Assembly (NCBI GenBank): GCA_021811185.1
Contig: JAJZPL010000014.1
Location: forward strand, 1 to 64,000
From: a bacterium
GTDB taxonomy: Bacteria; Elusimicrobiota; Elusimicrobia; Elusimicrobiales; UBA9959
Direction: 5' to 3'
Length of the DNA stretch: 64,000 nucleotides
Shown here in pieces: positions 32,126 to 40,441 of the stretch (position 1 is its first letter; each line of letters starts with the position of its first letter). A program made the translations under genes and the position numbers. A model generated the notes under the pieces. It was not told the DNA's origin. It made no database searches and was given only the letters and a program-made list of their open reading frames with translations.

Positions 32126-32156
32126 AAAATTGAGAGCCCCCTGGGAAGGGGGCTCT
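32126..32156 (-). terminator. Terminator of putative ncRNA 1 (possibly shared with ompA)
   Basis: A 9-bp stem (32148-32156 with 32133-32141), 6-nt loop, then CAATTTTAC on the minus strand. The plus strand lacks a T-run but the hairpin may still mark the end of ompA transcription. Confidence 0.75.
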
Positions 32157-32498
32157 TCTATCGGCCCAAGGCCGTACTTTAATTTTTACCGCACACCGCG
32201 CAAGGGGCTTCCGGGAAACAGGCGAATTAAACGCCGGGACCGGAACACCCGCCCGGGAGCCAGCCGCCCCAATAAGGGGGAGCCGCCGAACCGGGACTCC
32301 GCCTGCCGCGCGCCCTGGGGGCCGAAGCAGAGACCGGAGTACACCCCGCGAACGCACCGCAACCGAACCGAAACCGCCGGCGCCGCAAGACGCCTCGCCA
32401 ACGCTGAAGCGAACCGGGGGAAACCGCGCCGGACCGGGGCCGAACCCCGAACCGCACCGCCAACCACGCTGCCGGCGCTCCGTAAAGATCAGGACTAC
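32126..32498 (-). ncRNA. Putative structured ncRNA 1 (about 373 nt), paralogue of ncRNA 2
   Basis: The transcript is framed by a near-consensus promoter (32505-32533) and a terminator (32126-32156). It shares with the RNA at 42237-42617 the first bases (GTAGTC), a 22-nt identical block (32409-32430), a 15-nt identical block (32239-32253) and several shorter ones, plus the same type of terminator hairpin. The distance between the two blocks is 177 nt here and 176 nt there, and the blocks are read in different frames, so a conserved protein is excluded. GCGCCGG near the 5' end can pair with CCGGCGC 50 nt later, and GGGG-TTCGG-CCCC forms a hairpin inside. It matches no RNA family I know (not RNase P, tmRNA, SRP or 6S). 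Function unknown. Confidence 0.7.
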
Positions 32499-32504
32499 GA
32501 ATAG

Positions 32505-32533
32505 AATATAACAGAGGAACCTTGACTTGTCAA
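32505..32533 (-). promoter_or_regulatory. Near-consensus sigma-70 promoter of ncRNA 1
   Basis: -35 TTGACA (32528-32533, 6/6), 17-nt spacer, -10 TATATT (32505-32510, 5/6), start expected at G 32498. A CCTTGAC/GTCAAGG palindrome overlaps the -35. The ncRNA 2 promoter is identical here. Confidence 0.85.
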
Positions 32534-32550
32534 GGCCCGGGCGCAGATAT

Positions 32551-34293
32551 TTATTGACCGGCGCTTTTCTCAAGCCGCCTCACCCTTTCCAGGTTCCGCG
32601 CGGCGTTCGGCCCGGTGTCCATGCGCGAAGCTTTCATAAATAATTTTTCGGCCGCGGCGTAACGGCCGTTCTTCGCGTTGATTATCCCCGAATTATTGAG
32701 AGCTTCCAGATTGTAGGGGTCCAGCCGGAGCAGCGCGCCGTACACCTCCAGGGCCGCCGCGTCCTTTCCCCTACCCAGGTACAGCCCGGCCAGCGCCGCG
32801 TAGGCCGGCTCGCCGCCCGGCGCCGCGGCCACGGCCCGCTTCAGCAGCGCCTCGGCGGCGGGAAGATCTTTTTTCTCCAGCAGGACGCAGGCTTTATTGA
32901 ACAGGGCCTCGCCGTTGCCGGGCTCCTGCGCCAGCACCCCGTCCATCAGCGCCAGCGCCCCCTTAACGTCGCCGGTTTTCCATAGGCTCAAGGCCAGGCC
33001 GTTGCGGTACATCAGGCTCCCCGGGTCCAGCGCCGAGATCCGCGCCAGGATGGCGCGGCTTCTTTCGAATTGCCCGGAAAGGTAATACTCGCGCGCCAGG
33101 TTGTAAAGCATCGGCTTCGAGCGGGAATACCGCGCGGCGTGCTCGTAGATCTTAAGGTCCGTGGAGCGCAGGCCTATGTTCACGTTGGCGTCGGCTATCC
33201 AGAACAGCGGCAGCGCGCAGGCACAGGCGAGCGCGGCGTTCTTTTTGACGCCTCCTTTCTCCAGCCAGCCGGCCAGCAGCGCCGCCGCCCCGGCGTAAAG
33301 CCCCAGGTTGGCGAGGTAGGTCCAGTGCTCCAGCATCAGGTCGTTGCCGGCCAGCAGCGGCGCCTTGGGCGCCAGGTTGATGAAATACCAGCCGGCGACA
33401 AAGAGCGCCGCGCGGGGCTTGTATTTAACCAGGGCCGCGGCCGCCAGCGCCCACGCCGCGTAAGCCGCATAGAACCAAGGCGCGAAATCCGGCTGCATCC
33501 GGTGCGAATGCATGTTAAGAGGAAGAAAAGCGTTCTTCAAATACACCAGCACCGCGGCCGGCAGTTTTTCAGCGGCCTGCAGCAAAAACACCCCCGCGCC
33601 GGTCTCAAGCACTCCGCCGCCCGTGGCCGAATGCCTGAGCCACAGGTAGAAAGGGACCGGCAGGAGGAAAGCCGCGAGCTTAAAGTACTCTTTCCTGTCC
33701 CGCCCCAGGTACCAGAGCGAGAGCGCCGTAAGGAACGGGGCTACTATGCCGTTCTCCTTGAAGCCCAGCGCCGCCAGAAAAGCGGAGAAAGCCCATACGT
33801 ATTTCCGCCGCAGGAAAAGCAGCACCGAGGCCAGGGTGAAAGCCGTAGTGGCCAGCTCCGCCCTGCCGGCCACAATGATAAGCTGTTCTATCCCCGTCGG
33901 ATTAACGGCGAAGAACAGGGCCGCCAGGAAGGCGGCGGCAAAGCCCAGCCCCAGGTCCCCCGCCAAAACGAAGACCAGCAGCGAAGAAGCGGCGTGGAAC
34001 AGCAGGTTAGTCAGGTGGTAGCCGAAAGGGTTCAGCCGCCAGATGGAAAAATCCAGCATGTCGCTTACGGTCTGGAGCGGGCGGTAATAATTGAGCGCCT
34101 GGTTGAAAGGGTCCGAAGTGAAAGCGTGCCGCAGGTTGGCCGGCGTCCAGCTTTTTATGTAGGGGTTGGCCTCTATGAACTGGTGGTCGTCCCAGATAAA
34201 GCCGAGGCGCAGCGTGGCCCCGAAAGCCGCCAGAACAGCAAGCAGCAGCGCCGCCGCCAGTAATTTATTTTTATGCTTAAGTAGCATTTTCAT
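32551..34293 (-). CDS. TMTC-like membrane glycosyltransferase-family protein with TPR tail
   Basis: Residues 1-370 are a polytopic membrane region with about ten helices, starting with a short signal-anchor followed by RLGFIWDDHQFIEANPYI; the WDD motif in the first loop is typical of GT-C type mannosyltransferases and TMTC proteins, and NYYRPLQTVS and HLTNLLFHAASS fit that family. Residues 385-575 are TPR repeats (for example ARRAIL-type ISALDPGSLMYRNGLALSLW, VLAQEPGNGEALFNKACVLL). It may glycosylate proteins or lipids at the membrane from a polyprenyl donor; substrate unknown. It ends the minus-strand block that also contains mprF and acvB. Confidence 0.8.
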   Translation of the reverse strand: MKMLLKHKNKLLAAALLLAVLAAFGATLRLGFIWDDHQFIEANPYIKSWTPANLRHAFTSDPFNQALNYYRPLQTVSDMLDFSIWRLNPFGYHLTNLLFHAASSLLVFVLAGDLGLGFAAAFLAALFFAVNPTGIEQLIIVAGRAELATTAFTLASVLLFLRRKYVWAFSAFLAALGFKENGIVAPFLTALSLWYLGRDRKEYFKLAAFLLPVPFYLWLRHSATGGGVLETGAGVFLLQAAEKLPAAVLVYLKNAFLPLNMHSHRMQPDFAPWFYAAYAAWALAAAALVKYKPRAALFVAGWYFINLAPKAPLLAGNDLMLEHWTYLANLGLYAGAAALLAGWLEKGGVKKNAALACACALPLFWIADANVNIGLRSTDLKIYEHAARYSRSKPMLYNLAREYYLSGQFERSRAILARISALDPGSLMYRNGLALSLWKTGDVKGALALMDGVLAQEPGNGEALFNKACVLLEKKDLPAAEALLKRAVAAAPGGEPAYAALAGLYLGRGKDAAALEVYGALLRLDPYNLEALNNSGIINAKNGRYAAAEKLFMKASRMDTGPNAARNLERVRRLEKSAGQ

Positions 34294-34321
34294 AGACCGG
34301 CGCTGAACTGGAAATACCAGT

Positions 34322-35689
34322 TCAGCGTATTTCCAGCAGGATCTGCCCGGCTATTTCGGCGTAGGCGCCGCCGAAGTGATGGCCGCCGCCGAGTTTTATT
34401 ATCTTAAAGCGGGCAGGATCCAGGACTTCACAAAGGTTGCCTTTATCCGCCTTGCCGTAGAAGCAAAGCACCGGAGAACCGGCCCAGGCTTCCACCTCGG
34501 GCTTTATCGGCGCGCCGCTCTCCCCCCCGCCCAGCCAGTCTTTAAGTTTGAATTCGAACTCCGCTTTTTGCCCGGGCCCCAGCAGGGCCAGCAGGGCCAC
34601 TTTCGCCTTGAGTTCCGGGGCAAGCCTGTTCACGGCGAAAGGCAGCACGTCGGCGCCGCGCGAATAGCCTACCAGCACCACCTTGTCCTTGCCCCAGGCT
34701 TTTGAAAAGTGGTCCACCACGCGGGAAAGGTCCGCGGCCAGGACCTCGGGGTTGCGCGGCTTCCAGAAATATTTGAGCGAGTCCAGGCCCACCACCGGCA
34801 CCCCGTCCTTCACCAGCGCCCCGGCCACTTCCCGGTCTATCCCCGCCCAGCCGCCGTCGCCGGAAACTATCACCGCGAAATACGGCTTATCCGTTTTGAC
34901 GGGGAGCTGCACCAGCGGCAGGTCGGCCACCGCGGCGGGCGGCGCGGTATCTACATCAACCGCGCTCAGCCGCGCGTACGCGGCCTCGAACTGCGGCACC
35001 CAGTTCTTCTGCGCGCCGAACCCGTGCCCGACCTTGGGCAGGATCACAATATCCCCGCCGATCACGTCCTTGACGAAATTTTCCGTGCCGACCGGGTCGC
35101 AGACTTTATCCAGCAGGCCCTGGAAGGCCACCCAGCGCTCGGGCAGCGCCGCGGGCAGGTAGTAGAAACCTTTGCCCTTGGGGAGCGGCTTGTACGCCAG
35201 CCCCGAACCTTTGCAGAGCGGCTTGGGGGTTTCAAGGTCGGGGCAGAAGCCAAGGCTCAGCCCCGCCCGGAAAGTGTTGGGCGGCGCCTGCGCCAGCAGC
35301 GCGTAGGCCAGCGTGGCCCCCGACGAGAATCCCGCCAGCACCGGCCTTACATATTGCGGCAGCCCCAGGTCCTTCTGGGCGAACTGGCTGAGCTCCTCAA
35401 AATCCGCGGCGGAGTACCAGCACTCGGCCTTGGACGCGCGCATGGCCTTGAAATATTTCACGATGTCCACGCCCAGCACCAGCGTGTTCTGCTTTTCCAG
35501 CAGCCTGGCCATGTCCACCACGCCCAGGTTCCAGCCGCCGTCGCCGGAGATGAAGATGGCCACCTTCTCCACCTTGGCCGGCCGGTACACGGCCACCTTG
35601 CCGAACTTCCCGAATTCAATGGAGCTCTCCGCCCCCCGGGCGGGAACCGCGTAAACCAGCGCGCACAAGAAGACCAGTATGTTTTTCAT
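34322..35689 (-). CDS. acvB: AcvB/VirJ-family periplasmic hydrolase
   Basis: This 455-residue protein has a signal peptide (ILVFLCALVYAVPARGA) and two alpha/beta-hydrolase-like halves, each starting with a similar strand (AIFISGDGGWNLGVVD and AVIVSGDGGWAGIDRE). Nucleophile elbows appear as AGFSSGATLA in the first half and VGYSRGADVLPF in the second, and the conserved GHHFGGAY lies near the end. In Agrobacterium and Rhizobium, AcvB/AtvA is paired with an MprF/LpiA synthase and hydrolyses lysyl-phosphatidylglycerol. The same pairing is seen here: the start overlaps the mprF stop by 4 nt. Confidence 0.9.
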   Translation of the reverse strand: MKNILVFLCALVYAVPARGAESSIEFGKFGKVAVYRPAKVEKVAIFISGDGGWNLGVVDMARLLEKQNTLVLGVDIVKYFKAMRASKAECWYSAADFEELSQFAQKDLGLPQYVRPVLAGFSSGATLAYALLAQAPPNTFRAGLSLGFCPDLETPKPLCKGSGLAYKPLPKGKGFYYLPAALPERWVAFQGLLDKVCDPVGTENFVKDVIGGDIVILPKVGHGFGAQKNWVPQFEAAYARLSAVDVDTAPPAAVADLPLVQLPVKTDKPYFAVIVSGDGGWAGIDREVAGALVKDGVPVVGLDSLKYFWKPRNPEVLAADLSRVVDHFSKAWGKDKVVLVGYSRGADVLPFAVNRLAPELKAKVALLALLGPGQKAEFEFKLKDWLGGGESGAPIKPEVEAWAGSPVLCFYGKADKGNLCEVLDPARFKIIKLGGGHHFGGAYAEIAGQILLEIR

Positions 35690-38208
35690 CTTGAAACTAC
35701 TCCCTTAAGCCCGCCGGAAACCAGCGCGGTCACGTCCAGCAATATGCCCGGCAGCGCCAGGCCGCCCGGCGAGGCCAGGTAGCGCGGCTCCCACTGCGGG
35801 GAAAATTTTTCCTTATACGAACGCAGCCCCTGGAAATTGTAAAAGTCCTCCCCGTGCCGGTAGAGGAAACTTCCCAACTTGATCCCGAACGGCGCCAGCG
35901 CGTGGCTCTGAATGCCGGAAAGCGGCGCCATGCCCAGGTTGAAGCGCGCATAGCCGTTCTCCCTGCCCCAGAGCATAAGTTTCACGAACAGGTATTCCAT
36001 CATCCCGTTGGGCGAGCCCGGCAGGTAGCGCATCAGGTCCGGCGAAAGCTCGCCTTGCCCCGCCCAGATATTGGCGAAAGCGAAGATCTTCCCTTCCTTC
36101 CTCACCACCGCGCAGGGGAAGCGCTTCACGTAGTCCTCGGAGAAATAGCCCAGAGAGAAGCCCTTCTCCCGGGTCTTTTTTTCCGCCAGCCAGGCGTCCG
36201 ACACGGCGCGGAGTTCCGCCAGGAGCCCGGGCACCCCGTCCCTGCCGATCACCTCGAACACGAAGCCTTCCTTCTCCACCTTGGTCACGGTCTGCCGCAG
36301 GTTCTTGCGCGCCCCGCCTTCAAGATTGAAATCCTGCAGAGCCACGTCCCCCTCCTCCCCGAGCTTCAGGAAAGACATCCCCAGGTCCGCGAAAAGGGCC
36401 AGGTCGGCGCCGGGCACCTCGTAGAACACCGGGCGGCCGCCGTGCAGGTCGCAGAGTTCGGAGAAGCGCCACAGCAGTTCCTGCCGCTCGGCCCTGGGAC
36501 CCACCGGCCCGCCCAGGCAGACCCAGCTGCGCCCGCGCACGCCGTACATAAGGAAGGCATTGCCCTTCTCGCTGAAGAGCAGCTGCTTGTCGCCCAGCAG
36601 CGCCAGCCACGCCGAGGTTTCCGGCGCGGCGGCGGCGATGGCGGCGGCGCGCTCCAGGTCCGCCCCGGAAGGCGCGCTGGGCCGGGGCCGGGCGATCCTT
36701 AAAAGCCTGGAAAGGGAGAAGAGCAGCACCACGAAGGACGCGCCCACGCTGGCGCGCAGGAACCGCGGCGCGTTGTGCGCCAGTTCGAACTGCCAGAACA
36801 GGGAGCTGGAGTACTCTACGTGCTTGAACGAGAAAAATCCCAGCCAGACCGAAGCGCCCACCGTCAGGATCACCGCGCCCAGCCAGGCGGGGCTCAGGGA
36901 GTCGGCGAAGAAGGAAGCCTTGCGGTAGAATTCCCGGCGCGAGGCGAGCAGCGCCGCCAGCATGCCGGCCAGAAGCAGCGCCTCCTCGAAGTCCAGGCCT
37001 TTCAGCAGCGAGAGCACCACGCCGGCCCCCAGCAGCGCCACGGAAGCGTGCCAGGCGGCGTCCAGCCGGCGCTCCAGGCCGCGCGCCACCACCAGCAGCG
37101 TAGCGCCGCCCATGCTGGCCAGGAAGTGGGAGGCTTCCAGCACCGGCAGCGGCAGCAGCCCGCCCAGGAGCAGCAGGCGGCCGCGGACCGCGGGCGTGGC
37201 GCCGGAGAAAAGCAGCACCACCCCGCCCAGGAAAGCCATAACGGCCATGGCCTGCGGCACCAGGCCCGGGGCGAACCGCAGGAAAGTCCCGGCCCGGCGG
37301 TAAACCTCGTTCAGGGCCAGGTAGCCGGAAGCCAGGATCAGCGGAAGCAAATAATAAACGGCGCGGTAGGCCAGCAGCGCGCCCATTACCTGCGCGGCGG
37401 GGGCCTGCCGGCCGGCGAAGAGCAGGATCACCGTTTCGAAAACCCCCAGCCCGCCCGGGACCTGGCTGGCGATGCCGGCCACCTGGGCCAGCATGAAGAC
37501 CGCCAGCAGGTCGAAATAACCGAAGGAAGGCGAAGCCGGCAGCAGCACGAACAGCACGCCCGCGGCGAGCGCCCAGTCGGCCGCCGAGGCCGCCAGCTGC
37601 AGTGCGGCCAGGCGCGGGCGCGGCAGGGCCAGCGCGAAACCGCGCAGCGTCAGCGTGCGCCCCCGCGCGGAGAGCGCCATATAAAGTGCCGCCGCGGCCA
37701 CCATCAGCAGGCCGAGGGCGCGCAGGGAGGCTACCGGCAGGTTCAGCCCGGCGGGCAGGGCCGGCGGATGCGCCAGGAATACCGCCCCGCCCAGGGCCAG
37801 GATGCCCAGCCAGAACGTGCCGATGCCGAACCCTATGATCTGCGCTATCTCCAGGGAGGAAAGCCCCTGCGCCGAGTAGAGGCGCAGCCGTATCGAGCCG
37901 CCGGAAAGCGCGGCCAGGCCGATATTGTTGCTGAAAGCGAAAGCGGTGAACGAAGCCGCGGCGATCTTAAGGTAGGAAAGCTGGCGCCCTATATAGCGGA
38001 AGGCCAGCAGGTCGTAACAGGTCAGCACGGCGTAGTTGAGCCCGGTGAGCCCGAGCGCGGCGGCCAGGCTCAAGTAAGGCAGGGACCTGAACTCCGCCGT
38101 GATCTGGTGGTAGGAATAATGCCGCAGTTCGTGGCGCAGCAGCACCAGGGCCGCCGCGAAGAGCGCGACCCCGAAAAAAGGCGCAGTATATTTTAAAATT
38201 TTTTTCAT
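35686..38208 (-). CDS. mprF: Bifunctional phosphatidylglycerol lysyltransferase/flippase
   Basis: ATG 38208 (MKKILKYTAPFFG) is taken as start; a GTG 16 codons earlier lacks a better site. Residues 1-500 are a polytopic flippase domain (SNNIGLAALSGGSIRLRLYS, SQVPGGLGVFETVILLF are characteristic). Residues about 540-830 form the cytosolic aminoacyl-tRNA-dependent transferase (KGNAFLMYGVRGRSWVCLGGPVG, FEVIGRDGV, MMEYLFVKLMLWGRENGYARFNLGMAPLSG). MprF adds an amino acid, usually lysine or alanine, to phosphatidylglycerol and gives resistance to cationic peptides. It is followed by acvB and preceded, 68 nt upstream, by the RiPP-like operon. Confidence 0.94.
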   Translation of the reverse strand: MKKILKYTAPFFGVALFAAALVLLRHELRHYSYHQITAEFRSLPYLSLAAALGLTGLNYAVLTCYDLLAFRYIGRQLSYLKIAAASFTAFAFSNNIGLAALSGGSIRLRLYSAQGLSSLEIAQIIGFGIGTFWLGILALGGAVFLAHPPALPAGLNLPVASLRALGLLMVAAAALYMALSARGRTLTLRGFALALPRPRLAALQLAASAADWALAAGVLFVLLPASPSFGYFDLLAVFMLAQVAGIASQVPGGLGVFETVILLFAGRQAPAAQVMGALLAYRAVYYLLPLILASGYLALNEVYRRAGTFLRFAPGLVPQAMAVMAFLGGVVLLFSGATPAVRGRLLLLGGLLPLPVLEASHFLASMGGATLLVVARGLERRLDAAWHASVALLGAGVVLSLLKGLDFEEALLLAGMLAALLASRREFYRKASFFADSLSPAWLGAVILTVGASVWLGFFSFKHVEYSSSLFWQFELAHNAPRFLRASVGASFVVLLFSLSRLLRIARPRPSAPSGADLERAAAIAAAAPETSAWLALLGDKQLLFSEKGNAFLMYGVRGRSWVCLGGPVGPRAERQELLWRFSELCDLHGGRPVFYEVPGADLALFADLGMSFLKLGEEGDVALQDFNLEGGARKNLRQTVTKVEKEGFVFEVIGRDGVPGLLAELRAVSDAWLAEKKTREKGFSLGYFSEDYVKRFPCAVVRKEGKIFAFANIWAGQGELSPDLMRYLPGSPNGMMEYLFVKLMLWGRENGYARFNLGMAPLSGIQSHALAPFGIKLGSFLYRHGEDFYNFQGLRSYKEKFSPQWEPRYLASPGGLALPGILLDVTALVSGGLKGVVSR

Positions 38209-38276
38209 AGCCCCGGCCTGCAGGCTATATTCTATAAAAATGAGAGGCCCTCGCACGCGGGCCCGGGGAAACGCCG

Positions 38277-39074
38277 CTAGCCCCTTTTTTTATAAACCAG
38301 CACATGGTCGTCGGAATCGGCCGAGGCCGGGCTGCCAGAATAATCCGCGTGGTCCTTTTCCAGTTCCAGCCCGAAGGCCCTGGCGTGGCCGGACACCTCT
38401 TCCATGGATATCGCCTCCGTAGGCAGCAGGTAGCGGTGCTCCTCGCCGGAGGGCAGCGTTATCACGATGTGCTTGTTATAGACGTTGTCGCGGACATGGT
38501 CTATCTTGTACAGGATGCCGGCCTTCCCGTACTGGTCCAGGTCCATGTCGAACACCTTCGGCGTGCGCAGTTTCTCGTAGACCTTCCGGTTCCAGGCCGG
38601 CGAGGAGATGTGAAAGGCGAAGCGCCCCCCCGGTTTAAGTTCGCCGGCCGCTTTTTTGAACAGCCCGGTCCGGCTCTCCAGGTCCTTGAACATCACCAGG
38701 TTATCCCACGACATATAGATCACGTCCTGCAGCATGCCCGCCGGAGCTGAATATTTCTGAAAGACCACGGGCGCTACGGTAACGCGCGTCCCCTGGGCGC
38801 TCTTCCCGGCTACCTTGTCCAGGAACCTGAGATTGGCCGGTTCCGGCTCTATCAGCGTCAGCTGCTTTATCCCTATGTCGGTAAGCGCTTCCGCTATAAA
38901 GCCGCTGCCGGCGCCTATCTCCAGCACGTTCTCCCTGCCGGCGCAAAGGTCCCGCCAGAATTTAAGTTCGTTGGGAAAGATCTCGCCCCGGCCCTTCTGG
39001 TAGAACAGCGCGAAAACCTCGTCCCAATTGCGCCCGGCTTCGTTCTCGCCGAGCCAGGAAATATCCTTTGTCAT
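38277..39074 (-). CDS. SAM-dependent methyltransferase of the RiPP-like operon
   Basis: This 265-residue class I methyltransferase has motif I NVLEIGAGSGFIAEAL (about 50-65), an acidic motif II end (LTLIEPEPANL), and LKPGGRFAFHI as post-motif strand. The start overlaps the stop of the radical SAM gene as ATGA, so it should belong to the same operon. In that setting it probably methylates the modified peptide or its terminus. A role in another small-molecule pathway cannot be ruled out. Sequence alone does not tell O-, N- or C-methylation. Confidence 0.85.
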   Translation of the reverse strand: MTKDISWLGENEAGRNWDEVFALFYQKGRGEIFPNELKFWRDLCAGRENVLEIGAGSGFIAEALTDIGIKQLTLIEPEPANLRFLDKVAGKSAQGTRVTVAPVVFQKYSAPAGMLQDVIYMSWDNLVMFKDLESRTGLFKKAAGELKPGGRFAFHISSPAWNRKVYEKLRTPKVFDMDLDQYGKAGILYKIDHVRDNVYNKHIVITLPSGEEHRYLLPTEAISMEEVSGHARAFGLELEKDHADYSGSPASADSDDHVLVYKKRG

Positions 39075-40441
39075 AAACTCTCCTTTTGGATCAGGCTGTC
39101 CAGGCGCGGGGCTATCACGTGCTCCACCAGGTAGTCGAAGTTGGCTTTTTCTTCGCGGCAGTTCCTGTCGAAATCCTTACCGGCGGAAAGCCTGCAGCCG
39201 CCGCGGCAGTAGCCGCCTATGGGGCATCCGGCGCATTCTTTGCGCGCCCAGGCCGAGTGCGCGTGCCACGCCTCAAGGCTGAAGCCGGCCTGCAGGCTGC
39301 CGATCTTGTGCTCTTTCGCGCCCACGGTGCAGGTGCAGCGGAACACGTCCAGCGCGGCGTCTATATAGACAAGGTCGTAGATATCGGAGGCCGCCCAGCA
39401 GTACTTGAACCTTTCGCGGATGTTCTCGTTGTGCCCGAAGGTCCGCCCGAGTTTGCCGGCGAACGGGAGGCTGGCGTTGAGGAAGGCCAGGCGCACGTTG
39501 CCGGGGAAAGGCTTTTTATCGTCCAGCGCGAGCAGTTCCTTGTAAAGCTGCGCCTCGGAAAGTATCGCGGGGTAGCCTGTTTCGAACTTGCGGTCGTCCA
39601 CGCGCGAGAGGACCAGGTCCACGAGCGGGTTCCCGTTCCAGCCCTGCGCGCCGGTGAACCTGAGGAATTCCGGCAGCCGGCCGATATTGCTGCTGTCGAG
39701 GGTATGGGAAACAGAGACATGGATCCCCGCCTTGAGCAGGATATTTATGTTGGCGACTATCCTCGCGAACCCGCTCTCGGCGGGGGCCGTTTTGCGCCGG
39801 CTGTCGTGCGTCTCCCCTACGCCGTCCAGGCTTATGCCGATCTTGCCGATGTAGCCGTGGTAAGGCAGCAGGAGGTCGAAGAAATCGTTAAGGGCCAGGC
39901 CGTTGGTGGTGGCGGCTATATGCATTTTATGCGCCCGGCAGAACTCGAAAAGTTTCTTGATGGCCGGCCTGGTCCCGCCGGAGAAAGGCTCCCCGCCGAA
40001 CAGCTGCAGCACTACGGGCCTGTCCGGCCGCCCCGCCCTGGCCTTGGCCGCGGCGCCGGCGGCGTAGTCCATGAACCGGGCCAGGTTCTCTTCCGTAACC
40101 GGCCTTTTGTCCAGCTCGGGGTTGTTCTGCTGGTAGCAGTACGTGCAGCGCATGTTGCAGGCGTAGGTGGGGCAGAAGCCTATCTGCGCCGGCAGCCCGG
40201 CGGCAAAGCCCTCCGCTTCCCGCGCGGCCCCGGCCCGCAGCGCCTCCGGCGCCGGCCCTTTCGCCAGTTCGCCCAGTGCCTCCGCTACCGGCTCCCCCGC
40301 GGGGATGAACCAGGCTTCGTCCGTAAAGGAATTGGCCGCGAAAGTCCCGCCGGAGATCTCTTTGGTGTACACCGGATAGGCAAATCCCCCGCGTTTGGCG
40401 GCGGCCGTTCTTATCAGCCCGCCCTTTTCGAACTTATACAT
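39071..40441 (-). CDS. Radical SAM/SPASM peptide-modifying enzyme
   Basis: This 456-residue protein has an N-terminal 85-residue region, then the radical SAM core with the [4Fe-4S]-binding CNMRCTYC, QLFGGEPF (GGE motif) and the ISLDG strand. The C-terminal SPASM part has many cysteines (KYCWAA, FRCTCTVG, ECAGCPIGGYCRGGC, NCREE) that would bind two auxiliary clusters. Such enzymes make carbon-carbon, thioether or epimer changes in RiPP precursors, or mature sulfatases. Here a 37-residue peptide gene and an exporter lie upstream, supporting a RiPP role. The N-terminal 85 residues might hold a peptide-recognition element, but I see no clear PqqD signature. It overlaps the ABC gene by 8 nt. Confidence 0.9.
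   Translation of the reverse strand: MYKFEKGGLIRTAAAKRGGFAYPVYTKEISGGTFAANSFTDEAWFIPAGEPVAEALGELAKGPAPEALRAGAAREAEGFAAGLPAQIGFCPTYACNMRCTYCYQQNNPELDKRPVTEENLARFMDYAAGAAAKARAGRPDRPVVLQLFGGEPFSGGTRPAIKKLFEFCRAHKMHIAATTNGLALNDFFDLLLPYHGYIGKIGISLDGVGETHDSRRKTAPAESGFARIVANINILLKAGIHVSVSHTLDSSNIGRLPEFLRFTGAQGWNGNPLVDLVLSRVDDRKFETGYPAILSEAQLYKELLALDDKKPFPGNVRLAFLNASLPFAGKLGRTFGHNENIRERFKYCWAASDIYDLVYIDAALDVFRCTCTVGAKEHKIGSLQAGFSLEAWHAHSAWARKECAGCPIGGYCRGGCRLSAGKDFDRNCREEKANFDYLVEHVIAPRLDSLIQKESL

Noticed and set aside
32186..32467. 93-residue reading frame inside ncRNA 1 as a protein gene
   Set aside because: The matching blocks in ncRNA 2 are read in a different frame (block spacing differs by one base), composition is Arg/Gly/Pro-biased as expected of random GC-rich sequence, and there is no ribosome site.
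32126..32498. RNase P RNA, tmRNA, SRP RNA or 6S RNA
   Set aside because: None of their conserved cores (for example RNase P GAGGAAAGUC or a tmRNA acceptor arm and tag frame) is present, and two diverged copies would be unusual for these.
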